From NCBI GenBank assembly GCA_027603945.1, contig JADIIU010000082.1, positions 1-60,106 on the forward strand: 60,106 nt of DNA. Direction: 5' to 3'. A program made the position numbers and the translations under genes. Below the pieces are notes generated by a model. That model saw only the letters and a list, made by a program, of their open reading frames with translations, was not told the origin of the DNA and did no database searches. The stretch comes from Terramyces sp. JEL0728 (lineage: Eukaryota; Chytridiomycota; Chytridiomycetes; Rhizophydiales; Terramycetaceae). Below, piece after piece: positions 50,685-60,106 of this stretch. Every line of letters begins with the position of its first letter. Positions within the stretch are counted from its first letter, which is position 1.

Positions 50685-51707
50685 TTTTGGCAGCAACTTT
50701 GCTTGCTCTTCACTTATTTTTGCCCTAACCACTCCTTCTTGAGCTGTAGAGAATACTAGCCTGCCGCTGGTATCAAATACTTTTCCGTTGCAAAACCCTC
50801 TGCCATTATTTGATTTTGTGCTCTTGGGTCATTCATAATTACCTCTAATTCAAATAATAGCCAATCATCTGCCCGAAATGGTTGATGGAACCACTTGATT
50901 AGCTCTATTTTACCATTGCATGATCCAAACTAGACATCATTGTAAGTGTCATTACCCTCTGTTCACTGGGCTTTGCCAGTCCAAAAGGTATCAACGCAGC
51001 ATTCAGCAGTTCGTACTACATCAATCGTTTAATACATCAGACAAGTAAGCTCCTACACATTGATGCAAAAACAATTCATCTGGTAACTCTCCTTTTGCTT
51101 TCATCCAAATTAAACTCTTGTTCTTGATATTCCCTTCCAGCGGTCTAGTATATTTGGAAGGCAGGATTTTCATCTCGATAGGAATTGGCTAATTAGACAT
51201 CTACTACCTGTTGCAGACGCATTCTTATAGAATCGTGAAAGAATTTGGCTTTTGGGTTATCCAATAATTCCCTCATCTGTTCTTCGGTTGATTTGAATTC
51301 GTGGGGAGACGGAACCGCTGGCATTTTAATCTGGAATTGGAGCAACGAAGTTTCAGGAATAGTAAACGAAGCCATCATTGAAAATATCGTCTTTCCTTTC
51401 TGCGTTGCTGTTACAGATCTTGTTGCATAGCTCCGTCCAGTTCTATCTTCTGCTACCCGAAATATAATTGGAATTTTGTGATCTCCAGGAAGCAAAAAGT
51501 AACAATGAAGGGAATGGACATGGAATTTATCGTCAATAGTCCTGGTTGCAGCTTTAAGTGCTAGTCCAATAATTTGTCCGCCAAATACTGCTCTCAATCC
51601 AACTGGAATCCAAAGTTCTTTTGAGCGAAATAGATTCACATCTAATTCTAATGTTATCATAAAGCACCTTCGACATCAATGGTTCTTTCAACCTCAGTGT
51701 CTGGCAT
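50679..51707 (-). CDS. Acyl-CoA thioesterase II (ACOT8/TES1/TesB family), copy 1
   Basis: Five introns (51648-51667, 51189-51207, 51016-51035, 50894-50913, 50823-50842; 19-20 nt) give 309 aa, a double hot-dog fold. Motifs: ELDVNLFRSKELWIP, FGGQIIGLALKAA, HVHSLHCYFLLPGD with the HSxHxYF signature, and in the second hot-dog LHQCVGAYLSDYELLN (Asp of the DQT-type site region) and SLDHAMWFHQPF. It hydrolyses acyl-CoA, typically in peroxisomes. The C-terminus ends PKL, near but not within the consensus PTS1 tripeptide, so peroxisomal targeting is plausible but unproven. It is a tandem paralog of the next gene, 28 bp away. Confidence 0.93.
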
Positions 51708-51735
51708 ACGCGTAAATGTAAGTGAAATAAATTTA

Positions 51736-52756
51736 TTATAATCTCGGTTTGAATGGCAATAATTTCACTTGCTCGTCGGTCAATTTAGCCCTTATAACTC
51801 CTTCTTGAGCGGTAGAGAAAACAAGATTGCCGCTGGTGTCAAATATTCTCCCGTTGGTAAATCCTCTTCCACTATTGGACCTTGTGCTCTAAAATTAGGC
51901 TTAAAGTACTTCTAATTCAAACAATAGCCATTCATCTGCTTTGAATGGTCTGTGGAACCAAATCGCGTGATCCAGACTAGCCATCATTGTAATAGTCATC
52001 TTGCGCTGTTCAGTAGGCTTATCTAATCCAAATGGAACTAGCGCTGCATTTAATAATTCATACTAGGGTTAAATCGACATACGTCAGATAAAAATGCTGC
52101 ACAACATTGATGCAAGAACAGATTGTCAGGCAGCTGTCCTTTAACTTTCATCCAGATGAGCTGTTTATTCCTTATGGATCCGTCGGCTGGCGTAGAATAT
52201 TTTGCAGGTAGAATTTTGATTTCCATTGCAATAGGCTATATTAAACCAGGAATTACTTGTTGCAAACGCAATCGTATTGTTTCATGGTATTTCTGTTGTC
52301 TGGGATCTTCTAATAATCCTCTCATGATTTCTTCTGTGCTCTTAAAGCTATCTGGAGGAGGCACTTTTGGCATCGGCACTTGAAAGTTTAGCTGGGATTC
52401 TTCTGGCACTGTAAATGAGACCATCATTGAAAAAATACGCTTTCCATTTTGCGTAGCAGTGACTGTCCTGATTGCATAGCTCTTTCCTGTTCGTTCGCTG
52501 TACACCCTGAATACAATCGGGATAGCATTGTCTCCGGCCAAAATAAAGTAACAATGGAGCGAATGAACATGGAAATGGGAGTCGATCGTTTTAGTTGCTG
52601 CATTTAGAGCGAGTCCAATAGTTTGCCCTCCAAAAACACCTCTTGCACCAATCGGTTTGAACAAAGTTTTTGAGCGGTAGAGATTCAAATCGAGCTCTAC
52701 TATTAGCGGCGATTACTTTCAAGGTCAAGGGTTTTTTCAATAACAGTTTCTGTCAT
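51736..52756 (-). CDS. Acyl-CoA thioesterase II (ACOT8/TES1/TesB family), copy 2
   Basis: Four introns (52697-52716, 52236-52256, 52063-52082, 51889-51909; 20-21 nt) give 312 aa. It shares structure and intron positions with copy 1, except that the intron at DHA(M/I)|WFH is absent here. Motifs GVFGGQTIGLALNAA, HVHSLHCYFILAGD, LHQCCAAFLSDYELL and SLDHAIWFHRPF are intact. The end is PRL, again PTS1-like without being canonical. Sequence identity to copy 1 is moderate, so the duplication is far older than the 12-kb one. It likely differs in chain-length preference or expression. Confidence 0.93.
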
Positions 52757-52930
52757 TTTGGAGAACTTGATTTGGTTCGACACGGTTCACCCGATGATAT
52801 TAACTTCATATGAAAAATCAGACAATAAATATCCGCAACTGAATATCAGGATTAAAACTTGCCAAGCTGCTCCCTTGGCTTACTATATCAATTGGAATCA
52901 ACCAAGTTGAAGACCTGGTGCCGAATATAA

Positions 52931-52994
52931 TTTCTCTGAATAATTTCATACGAGTTGGTTATAGTTTCTCTGAATAATTTCATACGAGTTGGTT
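52931..52994 (+). repeat. Direct repeat, 2 x 30 bp with 34-bp period
   Basis: The 30-bp sequence beginning TTTCTCTGAATAATTTCATA occurs at 52931-52960 and again, identically, at 52965-52994. A degenerate partial copy (TTTCTCTCTAAATC) follows near 53031. The repeat sits in the 322-bp spacer upstream of the bL27m gene; the rest of that spacer (52757-53078) has no ORF. Confidence 0.9.
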
Positions 52995-53078
52995 CTCTAA
53001 ATATCTTGATCAAAAGTATATCTGGTGTAATTTCTCTCTAAATCAAAAGTATATTTTTTGCAATTTTTTTTCTTGAAA

Positions 53079-53647
53079 ATGATTTCAATTCTCAATCTAT
53101 TCAAAAACCCTCTAATATCCAATTCGTTTAATTTACAAGTACGGTTTGCTTCCAAAAAAGCTGGAGGGTCCACATCAAACTATAGAGGGAAAAATCCAAA
53201 ATACAGAGGCTTCAAAAAGCTTCAAGGTGCAATGGTTGAACCAGGAAATATCATTCTAAGACAAAAAGGAACCAAATGGCACCCAGGAACTGATGTCGGC
53301 ATGGGAAAAGATTTTACTGTTTTTTCGCTAGTAAAAGGCAGAGTTCAAGTAATTCACTTTTAATTTAGATTCACTATGACTTGGCAAGACAAAGAAGATA
53401 TGTATCGGTAGATGATGGCACCAGGGATAAATTCTACTCTAGAGTCGAAATGAAAAGGAAACTAAGTGAATCTGTTGATCCATCGCATTACTTGACATTG
53501 GATGCTACTCAGAGATATCAATATGTCATGAACAAAGTTGAAGTCTTGACAAAATCAATGGAGCAGGAAAAAGCAGAAACCCTAAAGGAAAAACTTACTC
53601 AGCAAGGAAGAAGAAAGTTTTTGCTGAAGGACTTGACTCTTTTATAA
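53079..53647 (+). CDS. Mitochondrial ribosomal protein bL27m
   Basis: One intron (53349-53368, 20 nt) gives 182 aa. After a presequence ending near [14 protein letters not shown], the bL27 core follows: [20 protein letters not shown], then [20 protein letters not shown] and LVKGRVQIHYD. The long C-terminal extension ([20 protein letters not shown] and onward) is typical of fungal mitochondrial MRP7-type L27. It belongs to the mitochondrial large subunit near the peptidyl-transferase centre. Start ATG 53079 is preferred to the non-ATG frame upstream. Confidence 0.95.
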
Positions 53648-53669
53648 ATAAATCAAATAGGAATACATG

Positions 53670-55261
53670 TTATAATAGTGGCTCAGTGTCATTCCAGTCA
53701 ACATGGAGATCTTTTCCCCATTTGGTTTGGAGACAAAGTTCAATAGGAGGAATCAAATCCCTCTTGTCATTTTCGACTCTCCTTTTGCCCAGTGACAACG
53801 TCAGTCTAATTTCATCAGTTTGGTTGGCTAGACCGTCATAGTAGAACACATCAAATACTTTTCCTTCCGTGTCACTGGTTGCAAACATGCAAGTATAATG
53901 CGATTCAGAACAAATTACAAATATCGGGTGGTGAGGTTCCTTGGCGTTCTTTCCTATCTATATCAACAAAAGTTACCTTCAGGTTTTCATAGTACTCAAA
54001 TAATGATAGCTGTCCAACTTCGCACTTGTCGCTGATCCCTTTGAACAACTGCCCTCCCAAATCAATATTTCCGTCGTGTGGATTGGAAATTGCTTTTCCG
54101 ATTAAAATGAGATTGACCATATCTTGAGTGCAATAGGAGTGTTTGCCCATTAAGCATTCACTCATCTCATCCATATCCGATCTTATTTTATCCACTCCTC
54201 TGGATAGTATTGCAGATAGCAGGAACTGGATTAGCCCGTTTCCCCTTCCATCTGTATGCAAGAACTAGAATAAACTTGGAAATACTTGGCCAATATGAGA
54301 TTCGACTGAATCTCGCAAAGCTTGCTTGTGATTCACAGTCAAGTAACCAAGGCCGTGTGTTAGATCTCCAGCCCTATTATCTGTATATTGTAATACTAAA
54401 ATTGCCCTATTTTCTCCTGCTCTCCAAATAATTTCAGTTAAAGAGCCAATCAACGCGGTTTTTGCCTGTTGAAACGTTGGTTTTAAATGTTCATTTCTAA
54501 TTAGAGATTTCAGTTACTTGACAGCCTTCATTTCCAACAAGTGCTTTACAATTACAGCTTGACATGAAGCCAACAACCCACACGGCCCTCCCTTAGATTG
54601 AATTAACCCGTATTGCAAGGCAGGCAGAGTTTGAAAATTGAATCCTTTTCCTTTCCATTCTAGCGAAAACCCTGGTTTACCAGGTTTGGGAAACAAGATC
54701 GAATTCAATTCTTTTTCGGTAATCAACGAAATTTTTGACAGTACTACGGCATGCGAAACAGACGAACTTGCTTGCAGCGTGATTTCTGTGTCTGATATAT
54801 CCAAATCGTCGAAAATTTCCACGTCCTGCAGAATAGGTTTTCTTGGTTCTTGTTTGGAGAGTTGGTTTGTGAGAGAATTTTTGGTTTTAAATTTATTTGA
54901 TTGTGCTTGCGGAAGAATCATTTCTTTTTCTTTGTCAGAATCCTTCTTTGTGTCTTTTGACTTTGCTTTGCAGGTGATGTAGTCGACAAGAACTTGTAGT
55001 TGCGTTTCAAAAGGTGCGTCTATGTTATCATTCCGTACCTCTAAGCTTGTTCTTTGCAATCTGCTTTGAAATGCCCAAATGTTTGGCCAATTCCTTTCTA
55101 CTGGAGATTGTGCTATTATAGTAATCTGGGTCCAGCGATTCAGCTTCAGATTTAAATGCTTCCAGTGTATTTGTGAATCCGCCTGCAGACAAGAATTCTC
55201 GTATTAATGAAATGCAAAGGGTATTGACAGATGGTTCAGACATGGAAAATAACGCGTTCAT
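53670..55261 (-). CDS. MINDY-4-like (FAM188B) deubiquitinase with LisH
   Basis: Four introns (55020-55038, 54497-54517, 54265-54285, 53958-53976; 19-21 nt) give 503 aa. An N-terminal LisH motif (LCISLIREFLSAGGFTNTLE) precedes a low-complexity basic linker and then the MINDY catalytic domain: LQYGLIQSKGGPCGLLASCQ with the nucleophile Cys, FLHTDGRGNGLIQFLLSAIL, and FVICSESHYTCMF with the catalytic His. MINDY enzymes prefer K48-linked ubiquitin chains. The LisH plus MINDY layout fits MINDY-4. The 3' end of intron 4 has tandem acceptors (TATAG, then ATAG); the first restores the family sequence IGKNAKEPHHPI. Confidence 0.9.
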
Positions 55262-55385
55262 TAGTTGTACGAGATGAATTTTCCACCTGAAAGATTACGT
55301 ATTTGATATTTTAATTGATTCTGATACTTGTATACGATGTGCAGATCCTCATCAGCTTTGATGCATGACCTTATTCGTTTATATC

Positions 55386-58300
55386 ATGGTTAAACAATTG
55401 GGTGCATTGCAAAGTAATAGTTACTCATATCGAGCGTGATATATTTTTGTCCAGATTTTTAGCTTTAAAAATGCAATTTGTGATCTCGTCACAATTTTTC
55501 GATTATATATCTCACAACAGCGAGGACAACCCTAGAAAAAGACTGAAACAAGTCAACTTTTTACTAAAAGGTATCCTGAATATTAATCAAGAATACGGGT
55601 GCACTACAAAAATCAAAGATGATTTTGAAACAACTCCATTTCAAATTCAGTTTGCTTCAAATACAAATTCCGGTGTTTATATTGGAGATATTGAGTTTGT
55701 TGCAGATATCGATGATACCGGGGAAATTTCAACAGAATTGCCGTTGAGGATTAATATTGGAAAGGATTGTTTAAATATATACGAATATGCGAATGGGCGA
55801 TTCGACGAAGAATCGCTAGAGTTGGAAAACTATGGATTTATTGATTTTCAAGGCCACCCGCTGTTACAAGTATTTCGGGAAATGCACAACTTTCAAAATG
55901 AATTTTCAATAGGATCTACTCTGATAATCAAGCAAACCAAGCTGAAAATAGTTTTGATGATTGAAATGGACATTTCTGAATCTAAATATAATCAAAGATT
56001 AGAAATATTTTCGAAAATCTTACCAGCTTTATTCAACTGGGAAAGTGCTGCAGTGAATCCGCTCTTGAATACAGTAGTTGGAAAATTACCATATCACACC
56101 CCACTAGAGTTGTTACAGCCAACTAAATTGGTTGCAGAATTGCTGAAATTCCAAAGGCTATCATTGGAATGGATGTTATCAAGAGAAGGGGTCCAGATCA
56201 TTGACGAACAGACCAGAGTTAAATCAGCAGCAAAATCTCCAAAGCTGGAATCAGAGCAATTATTTGGAGATGGACTCAAATACATCAATTGGAAAAATTT
56301 TACAATAGCAGAAGATCAAGAGGAAAGCACCAGTGAAATGACAATTCAAGGTGGCCTTTTGTGTGATGAAATGGGGTTAGGAAAGACCTTGATGGTGCTA
56401 GCCCTGATCTTATTGAATCCACTTCAAGATTCATTTGCCTTTGAATATTTCAGTCCAAAGCTAATTAACAGTGGTGCTACTCTAATTATCACACCGATAT
56501 CTATTCTAGCCCAATGGAGAAGCGAAATTAAAACAAACGCACCACATTTGAAAGTGTTCTTGTTCGAAGGACAGGATATCAAGGCGGCCACGCTTGCGAA
56601 ATACGATATTGTCCTGTGTACCTATGTCCACTTGCAAAGAGAAATTTATGCTGCTTTGCCTGGAAGGGAAAAAACAACCAGGAGAGATACCGTTTATGAA
56701 AAAAGAACCTCCCCGTTTGTACAAATTAATTGGTGGAGAGTGGTTTTAGATGAAGCACAATTAGTCCAAGGAAAAAATAAAACGCTTGGTAGGATGCTCT
56801 AATGTAGAAATGGCATTGATGATACCTAGAATACACCCTTGGGCAGTTACTGGAACACCTGCATCCAGGAGAGGAAATTTAATGGATATTTTACAATCTC
56901 TAAATTTCATTCAAGCTGATGAATTGTTTGAAAATTTGGACAGCTTGGCGCATGTTCCTCAAAACTTTTTGAAAGGCATATTATCTTCGGTTGTTCGACG
57001 CAATATGAAAAAGGACGTTGAAGATGAATTGGTAATACCAAGCCAGCACAACAATATTATTAGACTTAATTATTCCCCAATTGAATATCAGTACTACAGC
57101 GATCTTTTGGATGAAGCTTGCACAGAAATTGGGTCAGAGCCTGCCCCGTTGGCCGGAAAACAAACAAAATCAGACTTGCACAAACACGATGCCAAGATTT
57201 CGAAACGGCTGGAAAAGATGAGGCATTGGCTATTGAGGTTGCGACAGACTTGGTATTTACTGTTGACTGTAGTTGCCATCCTCAAGTGTCAGTTGAAAAT
57301 AGAAAAGCCCTTGGCGGTAGATTGCAAAATATTGGAGAAGTTTTGGAAATCCTGATTGAAAAGTCGTACTCTACTATCATCAAGTTCCAAAGATTGAAAA
57401 TCTTGAATTACGTCGAGCAAGCACAAATCTTGGAGTAATTAATTGTAACAATAGACAGCAAAAGAATTACGACGAGCCTATTCAAAACCTTAAAGAAAGA
57501 ATTTTGTTTATTGATGATAAGCTAGTAGAATTCAAACGGCAGTATATTAATTTTGAAAAGTTTGAAAAGGAAAAGAAAGTGGAAGATGAAGTTCCGCAAA
57601 ATGATGAAGACGAATCGCCAAACATTCTCACTAAAATTACAAATAGGATGCGTGTATGGAAGGGTATGAAACACAAAGTATACTTTTACATTGCATCATT
57701 CTACAACGTCAAAGTAAGAGAAAACGAGAGCGACGAAGATGCCAAGAAAAATGAAACTCTACACTACGACTATGCTGCAAAAATTAGAGAAGATTTGCTT
57801 TCAGAATTTGTTGCAGATGTTATCAAAGAGTCCAAGAATTTGGATGCTGTTTTCAAAAAACATTCCAACTTTATGAAGAATAATGAAATGGATGTTCTCG
57901 ATCTGAGTGGAGGTATTGCAACAGAGCCTATTTTCAGCGCATTTGAAACTGTCGAAACTATTTTGGAAAAGCAATGGAAAAACATTGTTGAATGGCGAAA
58001 TAGGTTGAGATCTCTTTTGACTTCGCCATTAGAGGCTAGTAGCGACGAAAAGGACAAAGATGAACCCACTGGGACAGAATTCGAATACAGTATCATGGTT
58101 CAAGACACAGCTACAAAATACTTGGATTCCTTCATCTCTATTTTACGAGATAGAAGATTTACCATGACTGGAGTGAAGCAAACTTTTCCGTTTGGGATCT
58201 CTGCAGAGAGTGAGCTGCAAAAGAAACTTAATAATGAAAGGAAAGGGTTGGTAAACTACAATGGCGACGATTACAAGAGCTTGATTCAAAAGCTTACGGC

Positions 58301-59478
58301 AGTATTGCGGAAATCCCACCTTCCTAGAGCAGAAATTGAAATGGCAAAGATGGCGCTGAAGCACACTACCAAAGAATACGAAAAACAAATCAAAATATTA
58401 GTAAACTTGGAACAGTAGGCGTTTCTAATTTAGGGAAATTTCACTTTTCAGGCATTTGTTTAATTGTAGAGTAAAATATTACGCTCAATTAAACAAACTT
58501 TCTGATGATGTTACTGTCACTCAATTTCTAGATCCATTGCCGTATGAAATGCAAAACTTGAAGAATGAAGAAGCAGATCTGCAACGAAAGATTGTAATGG
58601 AAGAGGGTAGGATGCGATACTTGGTTGCTCTTTCCAGAGATACAGATAAAGCAGATGTGGAAACACAGTGCGCTACTTGCCAGTCTGATTTTACAAGCGG
58701 TGTACTTACTCCATGTGGACATTTTGCTTGTGAAGGTGATTTTGAGTTTATTTAGATTGTACAAAAGCCTGGCTGATACCCAAAAGAAAGTGTGCTCTCT
58801 GTACCCAACATTTTCATCCGACGGAACTGCAAAGGGTTTCGTTCAATAGAAAGAGAATTGTAAATACTGCTCCAACTTACTCTGATCAGCTATTGGAAAA
58901 AAATCAACAAATCCCAATCAAAGGGTCTAACGGTGTAAAGTTCGACTCTATTCTGAAACATATTATCATGCTTATACGGGAAGATCCGTTGGTGAAAATC
59001 ATTTGTTTTTCCCAATGGAGAGAAGTACTTGACATCTTTGCAAATATGCTTTTACAGAATGAAATTGGACACATTTCATTGGAAGGAAAAGGCTGGGATC
59101 CAGTGAATGGCAAAAAATCGAATTTCATGAAACGTAAAGGCAATTCTGTTATCGAATTCCAAACAAACCCGAATGTCAGTGTATTTATGTTGAACGCAAA
59201 GTCACAGTCGTCGGGATTAACTCTTGTATCAGCAACTCATATCTTTTTAATTGAGCCTGTACTTCAAAAAGGAGTTATTCAGCAAGGTATTTAGATCTGA
59301 CATAGCCATCAATCGAGTACATCGTATTGGGCAGGAAAAAGAGACTTTTGTTTGGCAGTATATTATCCAAAACACTGTTGAAGAAACCGTTAATCAACTT
59401 CAAACTGACGAAGACGGAAAGGAAGAACGTATTAGGAAGGAGTTGCTTCCAATGTTTTTCAAAAGAGAATCCTATTAA
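55386..59478 (+). CDS. SHPRH/Irc20-type SNF2 helicase with embedded RING
   Basis: Seven introns (55402-55420, 56789-56807, 57253-57272, 57435-57454, 58415-58433, 58736-58755, 59287-59305; 19-20 nt) give 1318 aa. The first exon is only 16 nt. SNF2 motifs: DEMGLGKT near 320 (Walker A), LDEAQL (motif II), ITPISILAQWRSEI and WAVTGTP. A helical insertion follows, with RLRQTCCHPQV as in SHPRH, then a RING finger near 1062-1100 (CATC, CGHFACEDC, CALC), then the second RecA lobe (KIICFSQWREVLDIF; SSGLTLVSATHIFLIEP; AINRVHRIGQEK). SHPRH polyubiquitinates PCNA; fungal Irc20 limits recombination. The H15 and PHD domains of human SHPRH are absent, as in Irc20. Confidence 0.94.
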
Positions 59479-59689
59479 TAATATAATATTGCAGTTTATT
59501 TCCTCTGTGCTGTATTGGCCAATCTACCATATTTGTTCCGGCCATGGTTATCCAACACATCCAGAGCTTCTATGCAAAGTATAGTGTGAGTCCACAAACA
59601 ATTTCAAGATTGGTGGAGCCGCGTCGGTTCCGAATTGGTGCCTACCAAGTCATCGCCACCTGATTCATAGATTTCATATAAATTTGGGC

Positions 59690-60106
59690 ATGAAAAGATT
59701 CGCCCGAAAAATGGTTGAATACAACTCTGACCTTTACAAGCGCTACAGACCGACCTACTCGAAAAAACTCTACGATATTGTGTACAAGTTCCACAACAAG
59801 CACGGAAATGCCGGGTATGATCTTGCTCTAGATGTGGGATGCGGGACTGGACAAACTGCAGTTGATGTCTCTGCTGCATTCAGAAAGGTTGTAGCTACAG
59901 ATTACAGTGAAAATATGCTCAAGGAAGCATTCAAAAAGGAGAATATTACATATAAAGTAGCTTCTGCCGAAAATCTATCGGAAATCACTGAACCGAAATC
60001 GGTAGATTTGATTGTGTGTTCCACTGCAGCGCATTGGTTCAACATGCCGTTGTTTTACAAAGAGTGCCAAAAGATTCTTAAACCAACAGGAACACTTGCG
60101 ATCTGG
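59690..60106 (+). CDS. SAM-dependent methyltransferase (trans-aconitate/Crg1-like), partial
   Basis: An open frame of 139 codons runs from ATG 59690 off the right window edge. The class I fold is clear: YNSDLYKRYRPTYSKKLYDI, motif I ALDVGCGTGQTAVDVS, VVATDYSENML, and the ending STAAHWFNMPLFYKECQKIL, which resembles the yeast Tmt1/Crg1/YHR209W group. That group methylates small acids or toxins such as cantharidin. The substrate is unknown. Upstream exons are possible because another ATG lies at about 59546 in the spacer 59479-59689, but no protein-like frame connects. Confidence 0.85.
   Translation, partial: MKRFARKMVEYNSDLYKRYRPTYSKKLYDIVYKFHNKHGNAGYDLALDVGCGTGQTAVDVSAAFRKVVATDYSENMLKEAFKKENITYKVASAENLSEITEPKSVDLIVCSTAAHWFNMPLFYKECQKILKPTGTLAIW

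Noticed and set aside
1114..59478. Genes broken into multiple ORFs looked like pseudogenes with many frameshifts
   Set aside because: Every break coincides with a GT...AG (once GC...AG) segment of mostly 19-28 nt whose removal restores conserved protein sequence and total length divisible by three.
1..60106. Transposons, CRISPR arrays, rRNA genes
   Set aside because: No transposase, reverse transcriptase, terminal repeats, regularly spaced repeats or rRNA-like sequence was seen on either strand.

Overview
This is an extremely compact eukaryotic nuclear segment using the standard genetic code. The gene set is fungal or early opisthokont: Med15 with a KIX domain, Hek2/PCBP-type KH proteins, an Ort1-type ornithine carrier, BCS1-like AAA ATPase, elongin C, VPS3-like CORVET subunit and an SHPRH/Irc20 helicase. 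Cytochrome c, NFS1, TIM44, bL27m, a BCS1-like protein and an ADCK-type kinase indicate a working respiratory mitochondrion. An ABCD-type half transporter and two ACOT8/TES1-type thioesterases suggest peroxisomal fatty-acid metabolism, so this is not a classic microsporidian. I infer an early-diverging fungus or close relative (rozellid/aphelid-like); the lineage is not proven by the sequence.

The dominant architectural feature is ultra-short introns. Rebuilding genes by hand gave 83 non-redundant introns; 74 are 19-22 nt, none is shorter than 19, and only two exceed 28 nt (32 and 115 nt). Nearly all are GT...AG with a TAAY-like branch site a few bases before the AG. Genes therefore look broken into short ORFs but splice into full-length proteins, and exon sums were checked to be multiples of three for every spliced gene reported with high confidence.

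Layout. 1-13.8 kb: MFAP1 (partial), a Sel1-repeat protein, elongin C, cytochrome c, ADCK1-like kinase, glutaminyl-tRNA synthetase, VPS3-like protein and NFS1, which has a candidate box C/D snoRNA in its one long intron. 13,891-37,872: a direct tandem duplication of about 11.99 kb. Each unit holds a degenerate KH protein, NOL11-like t-UTP, Med15, a BCS1-like ATPase, an ornithine carrier, a 3-KH protein, a PAH-like protein and the start of a Crinkler-like protein kinase. The kinase is complete only after unit B (551 aa); in unit A it is cut at the junction, where the unit B KH gene also acquires a new C-terminus. 38.6-60.1 kb: ABCD transporter, acyl-protein thioesterase, Snf7, two small basic proteins, another ornithine carrier, TIM44, a 2OG-Fe(II) oxygenase, an ankyrin protein, tandem acyl-CoA thioesterases, bL27m, MINDY-4-like deubiquitinase, SHPRH/Irc20 and a partial SAM methyltransferase.

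Genes are packed with tiny spacers: VPS3/NFS1 converge 20 bp apart and the ankyrin and thioesterase genes share overlapping stop codons. No operon logic is expected; co-localisation is mostly housekeeping genes.
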